Shown here: positions 5,375-12,832 of the stretch, piece by piece
Numbering within the stretch: the stretch's first letter is position 1
How the letters are laid out: each line of letters begins with the position of its first letter
Assembly (NCBI GenBank): GCA_030637775.1
Contig: DAOWFY010000148.1
Coordinates: 1 to 16,591 of the forward strand
Reading direction: 5' to 3'
Origin: DAOVGU01 sp030637775 [NCBI: bacterium]
Lineage (GTDB): Bacteria; Ratteibacteria; UBA8468
Length of the DNA stretch: 16,591 nucleotides
The notes under the pieces: model-generated
Told to the model about the DNA's origin: nothing
Seen by the model: the letters and a program-made list of their open reading frames with translations, nothing else
Database searches by the model: none
Position numbers and translations under genes: made by a program

Positions 5375-6535
5375 GTGAATGAGAGAGAAAAATACCTAAA
5401 ATTAGCGATCAAATTAGCAAAGAAAGGGTTAGGCTATACCAATCCCAATCCTTTAGTGGGGGCGGTAATTGTTAAAAATGGAAATATCGTGGGAAAAGGA
5501 TATCATCAAGGATATGGTCTTCCACATGCAGAAATAAATGCTCTCAGAAAAGCAAAGGAAAGAGCAAAAGGAGCAACACTTTATCTGAACCTGGAGCCTT
5601 GCTGCTTTTTTGGTAAAACTCCCCCCTGCACCACCTCAATCATTTCTGCAGGAATCAAGGAGGTCGTTACTTCCTTAAAGGACCCCAATCCAAAAGTCTC
5701 CGGAAGAGGGATTAGCCAGTTAAAAAAAGCTGGCATCAGGGTAGAAATAGGAATTTTAAAGAAGGAGGCAAGAAAACTTAATGAAGCCTATCTTAAGTAT
5801 ATTACAACCAAAAAACCCTTTGTCACCTTGAAAGCAGCAATGAGCCTTGATGGAAAGATTGCAACTAAAACCGGAGAATCAAAATGGATAACCTCAAAAG
5901 TAGCAAGAAATTTCAGCCATCAATTAAGACTTCTCTATGATGGGATTCTGGTAGGAATAGGGACGGTGCTTAAGGATAATCCCTATTTAAATTACACCCC
6001 CACCTACCGGGGGTTCCACTCCCCTCGAGGGAGTGTATCCCCCGGATTAAGGAGAGGGGGAAAGAGATTTACCAAGGTTATTGTCGATAGTTCTGCCAAG
6101 ATTCCCCTTGACGCCAACCTCCTTAAAAAATCGAAGACCTGCCTGCCGGACAGGCAGGTGATTTTAGCTACGACAAAAATGGCTTCAATAGATAAATTAA
6201 AAAAACTAAATGAAAAAGGCATAGAGATCCTAATTTTAGGAGAAAATAGAAAGGTTGATCTTCTCAGGTTAATGGAGGAATTGGGGAAACGGGAACTTGC
6301 AAATCTTCTCATTGAAGGAGGAGGAGAGATCAATGAGGCTGCTTTGAGACTGAGAATCGTGGATAAGGTTTGCTTCTTTGTTTCTCCCAAAATTATTGGA
6401 GGAAGATATGCAAAGACGCCGGTGGAAGGAGAGGGGATCGAGCATTTAAATGAGGCGATTTTACTGAAAGAACTTACGTGCGAACCGATTGGTGAAGATT
6501 TTTTAGTGGAGGGATATGTTTACAGGACTGATTGA
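5375..6535 (+). CDS. ribD: Bifunctional riboflavin deaminase/reductase RibD
   Basis: The product is 386 residues from GTG 5375, the first plausible in-frame start after the terminator. A longer open frame from 5210 only reads through the riboswitch. The ribosome-binding site is weak (AGAGAG, 5359-5364). The N-terminal deaminase domain has the zinc site HAE (51-53) and PCC...PPC (Cys76, Cys85). The C-terminal reductase domain has SLDGKIAT, DNPYL, KVIVDSS and LLIEGGGE. It converts the GTP cyclohydrolase product to the ribitylamino-uracil phosphate intermediate using NADPH. Oddities: residues about 207-230 and 255-261 are encoded by palindromic DNA and look like insertions. Without them the length falls to about 355, normal for the family. 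The usual His after EPC(S/C) is Phe (EPCCFFGKTPPC). The gene overlaps ribE by 20 bases. Confidence 0.95.
   Translation: MNEREKYLKLAIKLAKKGLGYTNPNPLVGAVIVKNGNIVGKGYHQGYGLPHAEINALRKAKERAKGATLYLNLEPCCFFGKTPPCTTSIISAGIKEVVTSLKDPNPKVSGRGISQLKKAGIRVEIGILKKEARKLNEAYLKYITTKKPFVTLKAAMSLDGKIATKTGESKWITSKVARNFSHQLRLLYDGILVGIGTVLKDNPYLNYTPTYRGFHSPRGSVSPGLRRGGKRFTKVIVDSSAKIPLDANLLKKSKTCLPDRQVILATTKMASIDKLKKLNEKGIEILILGENRKVDLLRLMEELGKRELANLLIEGGGEINEAALRLRIVDKVCFFVSPKIIGGRYAKTPVEGEGIEHLNEAILLKELTCEPIGEDFLVEGYVYRTD
5995..6061 (+). repeat. Palindromic repeat element, copy B, inserted in frame in ribD
   Basis: A near-perfect nested palindrome. CACTCCC (6017-6023) pairs with GGGAGTG (6029-6035). CCGGGGG (6007-6013) pairs with CCCCCGG (6039-6045). 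The outer CCCCC (5997-6001) pairs with GGGGG (6056-6060). It encodes a Pro/Arg/Gly/Ser-rich stretch of RibD between DNPYLN and KVIVDSS, where other RibD proteins have a short loop. Its right end, reverse-complemented, resembles the left end of the 541-589 element. Confidence 0.75.
6137..6159 (+). repeat. 23-base palindrome encoding CLPDRQ inside ribD
   Basis: Perfect 9-base arms ACCTGCCTG (6137-6145) and CAGGCAGGT (6151-6159) flank CCGGA. It encodes TCLPDRQV between LLKKSK and ILATTK, adding about seven residues to RibD. From memory, this CCTGCCTGCCGG...CAGG motif recurs across genomes of uncultivated bacteria, often within genes. There is one copy in this window. Confidence 0.7.
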
Positions 6536-7139
6536 AGAACTGGGAGAGGTGAAACTTCGCAAGCAAAAGAATAACATCTTGATTTTGGGGATTCAAGGGA
6601 AAAAGGTGCTGGAAAATAGCAAGATTGGGGATAGTATTTCGGTAGATGGCGTCTGCCTGACAGTGAGTGATATTAAAAATAAGATTCTTCACTTTGATGT
6701 AATGGCTGAGACTTTAAAGATAAGTACCCTGAGAGACCTAAGGATTGGAAATCGGGTAAATTTAGAACGCGCGCTAAAGGTAGAGGACAGATTCGGTGGC
6801 CATTTCGTGACCGGCCATATCGACGGAAAAGGGGAGATTATGGCGGACTCACAACGACTTCGTCGGATTGCCATCCCTTCCGAGCTTACTTATTACATTG
6901 TACCCAAAGGTTCAATTGCGGTTGATGGCATTAGCCTTACCGTAGTAGAGGTAGAGAAAAATTACTTTACCATTTCTCTCATTCCCTATACCCTCGGGCA
7001 TACAACTTTAGGAATGAAAAGAGGGGGGGACAGGGTTAATATTGAACTCGATATTCTTGCCAAATATGTGGCAAAATTAAAGGTAGAGAAAGAGAAGCAA
7101 GGGGATTATCTCAAGGAGCTGTTGAGGGATGAAATTTAA
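6516..7139 (+). CDS. ribE: Riboflavin synthase, alpha subunit
   Basis: The product is 207 residues starting with the family N-terminus MFTGLIEE. It catalyses dismutation of two 6,7-dimethyl-8-ribityllumazine molecules to riboflavin plus the pyrimidinedione, acting as a trimer. Both lumazine-binding repeats are clear: [13 protein letters not shown] (about 38-50) with [13 protein letters not shown], and [13 protein letters not shown] in the second half with the PYTLGHTT segment. The ATG lies inside the ribD end (20-base overlap), and GGAGGG sits only 2 bases upstream. Translation is therefore probably coupled to ribD. It overlaps ribBA by 11 bases. The gene is also called ribC in some organisms. 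Confidence 0.96.
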   Translation: MFTGLIEELGEVKLRKQKNNILILGIQGKKVLENSKIGDSISVDGVCLTVSDIKNKILHFDVMAETLKISTLRDLRIGNRVNLERALKVEDRFGGHFVTGHIDGKGEIMADSQRLRRIAIPSELTYYIVPKGSIAVDGISLTVVEVEKNYFTISLIPYTLGHTTLGMKRGGDRVNIELDILAKYVAKLKVEKEKQGDYLKELLRDEI

Positions 7140-8337
7140 TTCTATTGAGGAGATTATTGCCGATTTTAAAAAAGGAAAGTTCATCATTGTTGTTGATGAT
7201 GAAAGCAGAGAAAACGAAGGAGACCTGATCCTGGCGGCAAAAAAGGTCACTCCCGAAGGCATTAACTTTATGGCTAAGGAGGGAAGGGGTCTTGTCTGTT
7301 TGGCTATCGTTGGCAGTCGTCTTGAGGAATTAAAGATTAGCCCTATGGTTTCCGAAAACACTGCTCATCAGCGAACATCCTTTAGCGTCTCGGTCGATGC
7401 TAAAGATGGCGTTTCTACCGGAATTTCTGCGGCAGACCGGGCGAGAACAATTAAAACAATTCTTGATAAAAAAACGAAACCAACCGACCTCCTCCAGCCG
7501 GGCCATATCTTTCCCATCCGTGCCAAGGAAGGTGGAGTATTGGTGCGGGCAGGACACACCGAAGCGGCGGTTGATCTGGCAAGATTGGCAGGAGTTTATC
7601 CCGCAGGGGTAATTTGTGAAATTATGAATGATGATGGAACAATGGCCAGAACTCCCGAGCTTTTGAAATTTGCTCGCCTCCGGCAGATTAAAATCTGCAC
7701 TATTGCCCAGCTCATCGGCTACCGCCAGAAGAAGGAAAAATTGATAAAGAGAATTTTGACCACCTCCCTTCCCACTAAATATGGGGATTTTAAACTTATT
7801 CTTTATGAAAGTTTTGTTGATAAAAATTACCATCTTGCTTTAAAGCTGGGGGATCTCAAACTAAGGAGTAAAAAGGACAGTATTTTAGTGAGGGTTCACT
7901 CCCAGTGTCTTACGGGTGATATCTTCTCCTCCCTGCGTTGCGACTGTGGGGAGCAACTTCACCAAAGTATGAGGCTGATTGCTGAGGAGAAAAGAGGGGT
8001 TCTCCTTTATATGAGGCAGGAGGGCAGGGGAATTGGTTTAGTGAATAAACTGAAGGCTTATTGTCTTCAAGAGAAGGGTCTGGATACGGTGGAGGCAAAT
8101 CGGAAATTAGGATTCAAGGATGATCTTAGAGATTATGGAATTGGGGCACAAATCCTGGTTGATCTGGGGCTTTCCCGCATCAGAATCCTGACGAATAATC
8201 CTAAAAAGATTGTGGGGCTACAGGGCTATGGGCTGGAGGTAGTAGAGCGAGTCCCGATCGAAACTGAGCCAACGAGATACAATAAGAGTTATCTGAGAAC
8301 AAAGAAGGAAAGGATGCATCATTTACTTAATGTATAA
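7129..8337 (+). CDS. ribBA: Bifunctional DHBP synthase / GTP cyclohydrolase II (RibBA)
   Basis: The product is 402 residues, the usual fused length. The N-terminal half (about 1-205) is 3,4-dihydroxy-2-butanone 4-phosphate synthase, with RENEGD (27-32), HQRTSFSVS, and RAGHTEA (His143) plus CEIMNDDG (Glu164), the metal and acid-base residues. The C-terminal half is GTP cyclohydrolase II, with zinc cysteines 260, 271 and 273 (SQCLTGD...LRCDCGEQL), [10 protein letters not shown] (295-304) and TNNPKK. It supplies both branches of riboflavin synthesis, from ribulose 5-phosphate and from GTP. AAGGAG and GAGGG precede the ATG. The stop codon lies 10 bases before the favoured ribH start. Both active sites look intact. 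Confidence 0.97.
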   Translation: MKFNSIEEIIADFKKGKFIIVVDDESRENEGDLILAAKKVTPEGINFMAKEGRGLVCLAIVGSRLEELKISPMVSENTAHQRTSFSVSVDAKDGVSTGISAADRARTIKTILDKKTKPTDLLQPGHIFPIRAKEGGVLVRAGHTEAAVDLARLAGVYPAGVICEIMNDDGTMARTPELLKFARLRQIKICTIAQLIGYRQKKEKLIKRILTTSLPTKYGDFKLILYESFVDKNYHLALKLGDLKLRSKKDSILVRVHSQCLTGDIFSSLRCDCGEQLHQSMRLIAEEKRGVLLYMRQEGRGIGLVNKLKAYCLQEKGLDTVEANRKLGFKDDLRDYGIGAQILVDLGLSRIRILTNNPKKIVGLQGYGLEVVERVPIETEPTRYNKSYLRTKKERMHHLLNV

Positions 8338-8347
8338 GGGGGTAAAT

Positions 8348-8815
8348 ATGAAAGTGATAGAGGGGGAATTGAATGCGGCGGGTAAAAGATTTGCGCTGGT
8401 TGTCAGCCGGTTTAATGAATTTATCAGCAAAAGATTATTGGAAGGAGCTTTGGATTGCTTAAGGCGGCATGGAGCAAAGGAGGAGGATTTAGCGGCCATC
8501 TGGGTACCAGGGGCTTTTGAACTTCCTTATCTTGCCGACCTTTTGGCAAAAAGAAAAAAGTATGATAGTATAATCTGTTTAGGAACAATCATCAGGGGAG
8601 AGACACCTCATTTTGATTATATTGCCACTCAGGTTGCCAAATCTATCAACCAGATTTCTCTCTCAAGTGGTATTCCCGTCATCTTTGGGGTTATTACTAC
8701 CGACAATTTAGAGCAGGCAATTGAGCGGGCGGGCACAAAGAAAGGGAACCGGGGCTGGAGTGCCGCGATGTCGGCCATTGAGATGGTCAACCTGTTTGAT
8801 AAAACACAGAAGTGA
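8348..8815 (+). CDS. ribH: 6,7-dimethyl-8-ribityllumazine synthase
   Basis: The product is 155 residues from ATG 8348. This start is preferred over an in-frame ATG at 8330 because AAGGGGG (8336-8342) is well spaced before it and the product then has the canonical length. It condenses 5-amino-6-ribitylaminouracil with DHBP to lumazine, typically in a 60-mer or pentamer. Motifs are RFNEF (21-25), PGAFELP (54-60), and GTIIRGETPHFDYI with His88 at the position of the catalytic His of the B. subtilis enzyme. TTDNLEQA and a GNRGWSAA segment (phosphate binding, Arg135) follow. It is the last gene of the riboflavin set. Adjacency to nusB, as here, is common in bacteria. Confidence 0.96.
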   Translation: MKVIEGELNAAGKRFALVVSRFNEFISKRLLEGALDCLRRHGAKEEDLAAIWVPGAFELPYLADLLAKRKKYDSIICLGTIIRGETPHFDYIATQVAKSINQISLSSGIPVIFGVITTDNLEQAIERAGTKKGNRGWSAAMSAIEMVNLFDKTQK

Positions 8816-8840
8816 GGGAGTTTCTTAAACACTAATGTGA

Positions 8841-8912
8841 GGTGGTTTTCGTAGAGGGCATTGGACCCCGTATGAATGCCCAGGCAGAGGAGAACCCTCG
8901 AGAAAACGCACC
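8841..8912 (+). other. Imperfect inverted repeat / possible structured leader upstream of nusB
   Basis: It fills most of the only sizeable gap in the plus-strand gene run (8816-8921). Outer arms GGTG+GTTTTC (8841-8850) pair with GAAAAC+G+CACC (8902-8912), ten pairs with one bulge. Inside, GAGGG (8854-8858) can pair with CCCTC (8895-8899). Alternatively, GGGCATT (8856-8862) pairs perfectly with AATGCCC (8875-8881). The two inner stems share GGG, so they exclude each other. No U-tract follows, so it is not a simple terminator. AGAGGAG (8886-8892), the only Shine-Dalgarno-like stretch, lies about 30 bases from the nusB ATG and in the unpaired part. I match it to no known RNA family. Confidence 0.5.
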
Positions 8913-8921
8913 GAACATATT

Positions 8922-9353
8922 ATGGGAAAGAGACGGAGAGCAAGAGAATTTGCTCTTCAGGTTCTTTATCAATTGGACATAAGAAAGGAGAAATCAGAGG
9001 AAGTTCTGCTTGAATTCTGGAAGGAGAATGATGCTGAGAAAGAGGTGCAGAACTTTACTAATATCCTGGTGAAAGGGGTTGAAGAAAAAAGATCAGAGAT
9101 TGATAAACTGCTTGCTGAATACGCTCTCAATTGGGATCTTTCCCGGATGTCAGTGATTGACCGGAATATTTTAAGGTTAGGGAGTTTTGAAATCCTCTTT
9201 TTAAAGGAGATTCCTTTTGCGGTTTCAATCAATGAGGCAATAGAATTAGCCAAGACCTTTGGGACCGACGATTCCTTCAAATTCGTTAACGGAATCTTAA
9301 ATAGGGTTAAGAATGAAAAAAAGAGTCTTTCTTCTTTTAAGGATAGCTGTTAG
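8922..9353 (+). CDS. nusB: Transcription antitermination factor NusB
   Basis: The product is 143 residues, all helical, beginning with the family pattern KRRRAREFALQVLYQLD. DRNILRLGSFEILF and SINEAIELAKTFGTDDSFKFVNGILN follow, the conserved C-terminal helices. NusB binds boxA RNA with S10/NusE and supports rRNA transcription. No Shine-Dalgarno is visible close to the ATG, and the structured leader ends about 9 bases before it. The last 13 residues overlap the next gene by 41 bases, the largest overlap in the window. Confidence 0.95.
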   Translation: MGKRRRAREFALQVLYQLDIRKEKSEEVLLEFWKENDAEKEVQNFTNILVKGVEEKRSEIDKLLAEYALNWDLSRMSVIDRNILRLGSFEILFLKEIPFAVSINEAIELAKTFGTDDSFKFVNGILNRVKNEKKSLSSFKDSC

Positions 9354-10263
9354 TTTTCTTCTTCTCTTCATTCTCCTTAAGTTTGTAAATTTAAGCCAAT
9401 TTATTCATATTTTGAAAGAAGCGAATAAAGAAATTATCCTCCTTGCTATTTTGCTTAATCTGATTATTGTCCCGATTATTTCCTATCGCTGGCAGATTAT
9501 TCTTTCCTCCCAGAAACTTTTTGTCAGACTTTCCGGGCTTATTCGCTTAACATTTATCGGAATGTTCTTCAATAACTTTCTTCCCACTTCGGCGGGAGGT
9601 GACCTAGTAAAAGGTTACTATCTTGTTAAGGATAGTGATCGGAAGATTGATTTAGGCGCCTCCGTTCTATTTGATCGGATTATTGGAACAATTTCTGTGA
9701 TCATTATGGCCCTGATTGCTACGCTTTTATTATATAAGAGATTGCCGCCACAGGCTATTCTTTTTATTCTTTTGTTGTCTATTTTTACTCTTTTTTTAGT
9801 TCTTTTCCTCAGAAACCAGAAATTGGCAAAGGCTTTCTCCCGATTCTTTCGCCTGCATAAGTATAAAACCCTGGATATGCAGAGCAAAAGAGTCTACGAG
9901 AAGTTCCACCGCTACATCCATTCTCAAAGGATGTTGGGGAAGTCCATCGGAGTCTCCTTCGTTACCCAGATTTTCTCTATCCTGATGAACTACCTTATCA
10001 TCATCAGTTTAGGCGGCAGGATTTCTCTCTTTCTTCTTTTTGTCTATATTCCTCTTATCTGGGTATTTTCTCTTTTTCCTTCTATTAATGGTTTAGGGAT
10101 TCGGGAGGGTTTCTATGTCTATTTTTTTAAGGGAATCATCGGCAAGGAGACCGCTTTTGCCCTCTCTATGCTCATCCTGGGTCTTCTCCTTCTCAATGGG
10201 ATTATTGGCGGTCTCATCTATTTAGCAATGGGGGGAAAGGTAAAAATAAAGGAGAAAATTTAA
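9313..10263 (+). CDS. Flippase-like integral membrane protein (lysylphosphatidylglycerol synthase TM / UPF0104 family)
   Basis: The product is 316 residues with about eight hydrophobic segments spread along the protein, starting at 6-24 and 41-57. The signature NNFLPTSAGGD (87-97) and a later FPSINGLGIREGF match the LPG_synthase_TM (TIGR00374-type) family, which includes AglD-like and other polyprenyl- or lipid-linked transport proteins. The catalytic soluble domain of MprF is absent, so a lipid transport or flippase-type role is inferred rather than aminoacyl-lipid synthesis. The substrate cannot be told. The start overlaps nusB, and the stop codon directly abuts the next ATG. Membership in the unit with the downstream oxidoreductase could hint at envelope sugar metabolism, but this is weak. 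Confidence 0.8.
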   Translation: MKKRVFLLLRIAVSFLLLFILLKFVNLSQFIHILKEANKEIILLAILLNLIIVPIISYRWQIILSSQKLFVRLSGLIRLTFIGMFFNNFLPTSAGGDLVKGYYLVKDSDRKIDLGASVLFDRIIGTISVIIMALIATLLLYKRLPPQAILFILLLSIFTLFLVLFLRNQKLAKAFSRFFRLHKYKTLDMQSKRVYEKFHRYIHSQRMLGKSIGVSFVTQIFSILMNYLIIISLGGRISLFLLFVYIPLIWVFSLFPSINGLGIREGFYVYFFKGIIGKETAFALSMLILGLLLLNGIIGGLIYLAMGGKVKIKEKI

Positions 10264-11406
10264 ATGGAAAAGGTAAGATTTGGCGTTATTGGAGTTGGCG
10301 GTATGGGAAGTGCCCATGCCAAAATTATCAAGGAGCTTGAGGAGACTGAGCTAACTGCTGTTTCTGATATGGATAAGGAAACCGTAGATAAGGTTTCTAA
10401 AGAAGATGCTGTTGCCGGCTTTACAGACTATAAAAAACTCATCGCGAGCGGTCTGGTTGACGCGGTCATTGTTGCCACTCCCCATTACTTTCATCCTTCA
10501 ATTGGGGTGGCGACAATGGAGGCAGAAATTCACTGTCTCTGCGAAAAGCCGATAGCGGTGAGTGTAAAAGGAGCGGATCTCCTCCTGGAAGCGGCAAAAC
10601 GAACGGGAAAGGTCTTCGGAGTGATGTACCAGAGTCGCAGTCTTCCAGCAATCAGGGTAGCAAGGGAGATTATCGAGAGCGGACGCCTTGGGAAGGTCAG
10701 GCGAACCTGTATGATTAATCCCGACTATCGATGCCAGGCCTACTATGATAGCGGCACCTGGCGCGCCACCTGGGCGGGAGAGGGTGGAGGAGTGCTGATA
10801 AATCAGGCACCTCACGGAATGGACCTTTTTATGCTTCTCGGCGGAATGCCATCCCGGGTAACGGCCCGGGTCCGAACAAGACTTCACGATATCGAAGTGG
10901 AAGATGAAGCCGATGCCCTCTTGGAATATTCCAATGGAGCCTGGGGCTATTACTATGTCTCCACTACTGAGGCTCCGGTAAAAAGAATGATTGAAATCTC
11001 CGGGGATAACGGAAAGCTTATTTTAGAGAATGAAACTCTCAAATTCTACTCCTTGAAAACCTCCATCCCGGAATTTACGGTTAAGAATGCGGCGATGTGG
11101 GGAACGCCTGAAACCGTTGAGGAAAAATTGGAACTTCCCAAATGCGAAACAGGTCATGGCGCCATTACCGGAAATTTTGCCCGCTGTATCCTTCGGGGAG
11201 AAAAACTTCTTTCTCCGGGAGAGGATGGCATTAAAAGTGTGGAGTTTATCAACGCCCTTATTCTTTCCGGAAAAAAGAATAAACCGGTTGACATCCCCGT
11301 AGATCGGGAGGAGTACGAGGAATTACTGGAAGGTTTGAAGAAAAGTTCGAAAGAGAAAAAGGTCGTTAAGGTTCAGCGGGTTACCGACCCCCGCCTTACC
11401 AAATAG
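10264..11406 (+). CDS. Gfo/Idh/MocA-family NAD(P)-dependent oxidoreductase
   Basis: The product is 380 residues. The N-terminal Rossmann fold has GVIGVGGMGSAHA (8-20) and an acidic residue after the second strand (VSDMD). The family EKPIA motif (94-98) carries the nicotinamide-contacting Lys95. The C-terminal Gfo/Idh/MocA domain has EGGGVLINQAPHGMDL with the conserved catalytic-region His. Members oxidise or reduce sugars, inositols and related polyols. The substrate cannot be assigned from sequence. It starts on the base after the upstream stop codon and ends 8 bases before the aminopeptidase gene, so it is co-transcribed. No truncation is seen. Confidence 0.9.
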   Translation: MEKVRFGVIGVGGMGSAHAKIIKELEETELTAVSDMDKETVDKVSKEDAVAGFTDYKKLIASGLVDAVIVATPHYFHPSIGVATMEAEIHCLCEKPIAVSVKGADLLLEAAKRTGKVFGVMYQSRSLPAIRVAREIIESGRLGKVRRTCMINPDYRCQAYYDSGTWRATWAGEGGGVLINQAPHGMDLFMLLGGMPSRVTARVRTRLHDIEVEDEADALLEYSNGAWGYYYVSTTEAPVKRMIEISGDNGKLILENETLKFYSLKTSIPEFTVKNAAMWGTPETVEEKLELPKCETGHGAITGNFARCILRGEKLLSPGEDGIKSVEFINALILSGKKNKPVDIPVDREEYEELLEGLKKSSKEKKVVKVQRVTDPRLTK

Positions 11407-11414
11407 GAGATACA

Positions 11415-12821
11415 ATGAAAAAGGAAAGTCCTTTAGAGAAAAAGTTACTCTATCAGAGAAAATTGGTCTGGGATGAGCTTGACCAGGAATCAAGAAAGAA
11501 AGCATTAAGCTTTGCTAAAAGTTATCAGGAATTTTTAACCCGGGGGAAGACGGAATGGGAGGCAGTAATTGAAGGTACGAAAATAGCGAAGGAAGCGGGC
11601 TTTGTTCCTTTGGGGAAATTAAAGAAGGGTTTTAACGAAAAGAAAGTTTATGCTACCAACCGTGAGAAAAATCTGGTACTGGCAGTTTTAGGGAAAAGAC
11701 CGATTTTGGAAGGAGTGAGAATCATCATTTCTCATATTGACTCTCCTCGCCTTGATTTAAAAGCGCATCCTCTTTATGAGGAGGAAAATCTTGCTTTTCT
11801 TAAGACCCATTATTACGGAGGAATTAAGAAGTATCAATGGGTGACCATTCCCCTGGCCCTGCACGGAGTTGTTGTTTTAAAAAATGGCAAAAAGATAAAT
11901 CTGACCATTGGCGAAAGAAAGGAGGAGCCTGTCTTTACCATTACCGACCTTCTTCCTCATCTTGCCGCCGAGCAGATGAAGAAAAGTCTGGAGAAGGGCA
12001 TCGAAGGGGAAGCACTGAATATTTTAGCCGGGAGTATTCCCCATAAGGATAGAGACGTGAAGGAAAGAATAAAATTGGCAATTTTAGAATACCTGAACCA
12101 GAAGTATCAGATAACGGAGGAGGATTTGGTCAGCAGTGAGATTGAAGCGGTCCCGGCCGGAGAAGCAAGGGACCTTGGCCTTGACCAGAGTTTAATCGCT
12201 GGCTATGGTCAGGATGATCGTGTCTGCGCTTACAGCGCCTTAAGAGCAATTTGTGAATTGGAAAATCCCCAAATTACCTCCATCTGCATCTTTGTTGATA
12301 AGGAGGAAATTGGCAGTGAAGGAGTAAGTGGCGCTCAATCAACGTTCCTTATCTCCTTTCTTTCCGAAATATTGAATCTCTCTGTCCCCGGTGCAACTGA
12401 GCTTCAACTCCGTAAGCTTCTCAGCTCTTCTAAAGCTATATCCGCCGATGTTAATGCCGGGGTTGACCCCACCTATAAAGATGTCAGTGAACTAAGAAAT
12501 AGTCCCCGAATTGGCTGTGGGGTCGTGATTACCAAGTCTACGGGAAAAGGAGGAAAATCCGGAAGCAGCGAAGCAAGTTCCGGATTCGTAGCCTATCTTC
12601 GGAACCTATTTGAAAAGCGAAAGGTCACCTGGCAGACAGGAGAATTGGGGAAGGTTGATCAGGGTGGGGGAGGAACGGCTGCAAAATATTTAGCCCGACA
12701 TAATTGCGAAGTAATTGACTGCGGAACACCCCTTCTTTCTATGCATTCACCGCTGGAGGTTGCTCATAAAGCGGATATCTACTCTACCTATCAAGCCTAC
12801 CTGGCCTTCTACAATGGCTGA
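11415..12821 (+). CDS. M18-family metalloaminopeptidase (aspartyl aminopeptidase-like)
   Basis: The product is 468 residues and matches the M18 family. Metal and catalytic landmarks are all present: SHIDS with His107 and Asp109, the bridging Asp in GQDDR (266-269), DKEEIGSEG with the Glu pair 297-298, DVNAGVDPTY with Asp345, and MHSPLEVAHKAD with His444. It removes N-terminal residues, often acidic ones, from peptides in the cytoplasm, usually as a dodecamer with two zinc ions. The ribosome-binding site AGGAG overlaps the upstream TAG stop, and the ATG follows at 11415. The exact specificity is not readable; some M18 enzymes (ApeA type) prefer neutral residues. Confidence 0.92.
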   Translation: MKKESPLEKKLLYQRKLVWDELDQESRKKALSFAKSYQEFLTRGKTEWEAVIEGTKIAKEAGFVPLGKLKKGFNEKKVYATNREKNLVLAVLGKRPILEGVRIIISHIDSPRLDLKAHPLYEEENLAFLKTHYYGGIKKYQWVTIPLALHGVVVLKNGKKINLTIGERKEEPVFTITDLLPHLAAEQMKKSLEKGIEGEALNILAGSIPHKDRDVKERIKLAILEYLNQKYQITEEDLVSSEIEAVPAGEARDLGLDQSLIAGYGQDDRVCAYSALRAICELENPQITSICIFVDKEEIGSEGVSGAQSTFLISFLSEILNLSVPGATELQLRKLLSSSKAISADVNAGVDPTYKDVSELRNSPRIGCGVVITKSTGKGGKSGSSEASSGFVAYLRNLFEKRKVTWQTGELGKVDQGGGGTAAKYLARHNCEVIDCGTPLLSMHSPLEVAHKADIYSTYQAYLAFYNG

Positions 12822-12832
12822 AATGAGGTCAA

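Noticed and set aside
541-6159. CRISPR array or insertion sequence explaining the palindromic repeats
   Set aside because: There is no regular spacing, no spacers, no transposase and no long terminal repeats; the elements are isolated and differ.
6004-6390. Minus-strand open frame of 128 codons
   Set aside because: It is a shadow of ribD and has no domain or ribosome-binding site.
7330-7833. Minus-strand open frame of 167 codons
   Set aside because: It is antisense to ribBA, whose sense frame has all active-site motifs, and the antisense product shows no recognisable domain.
8330-8347. Earlier ribH start at ATG 8330
   Set aside because: It overlaps the ribBA stop and the ribH ribosome-binding site itself; ATG 8348 gives the canonical length.
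8816-8921. SRP RNA, 6S RNA or known riboswitch upstream of nusB
   Set aside because: Characteristic motifs (GGAAGGA tetraloop region, central bubble arrangement, or riboswitch consensus blocks) are not seen.
10498-10887. Minus-strand open frame of 129 codons
   Set aside because: It is a shadow of the Gfo/Idh/MocA gene and has a Cys/Pro/His-rich, unlikely composition.
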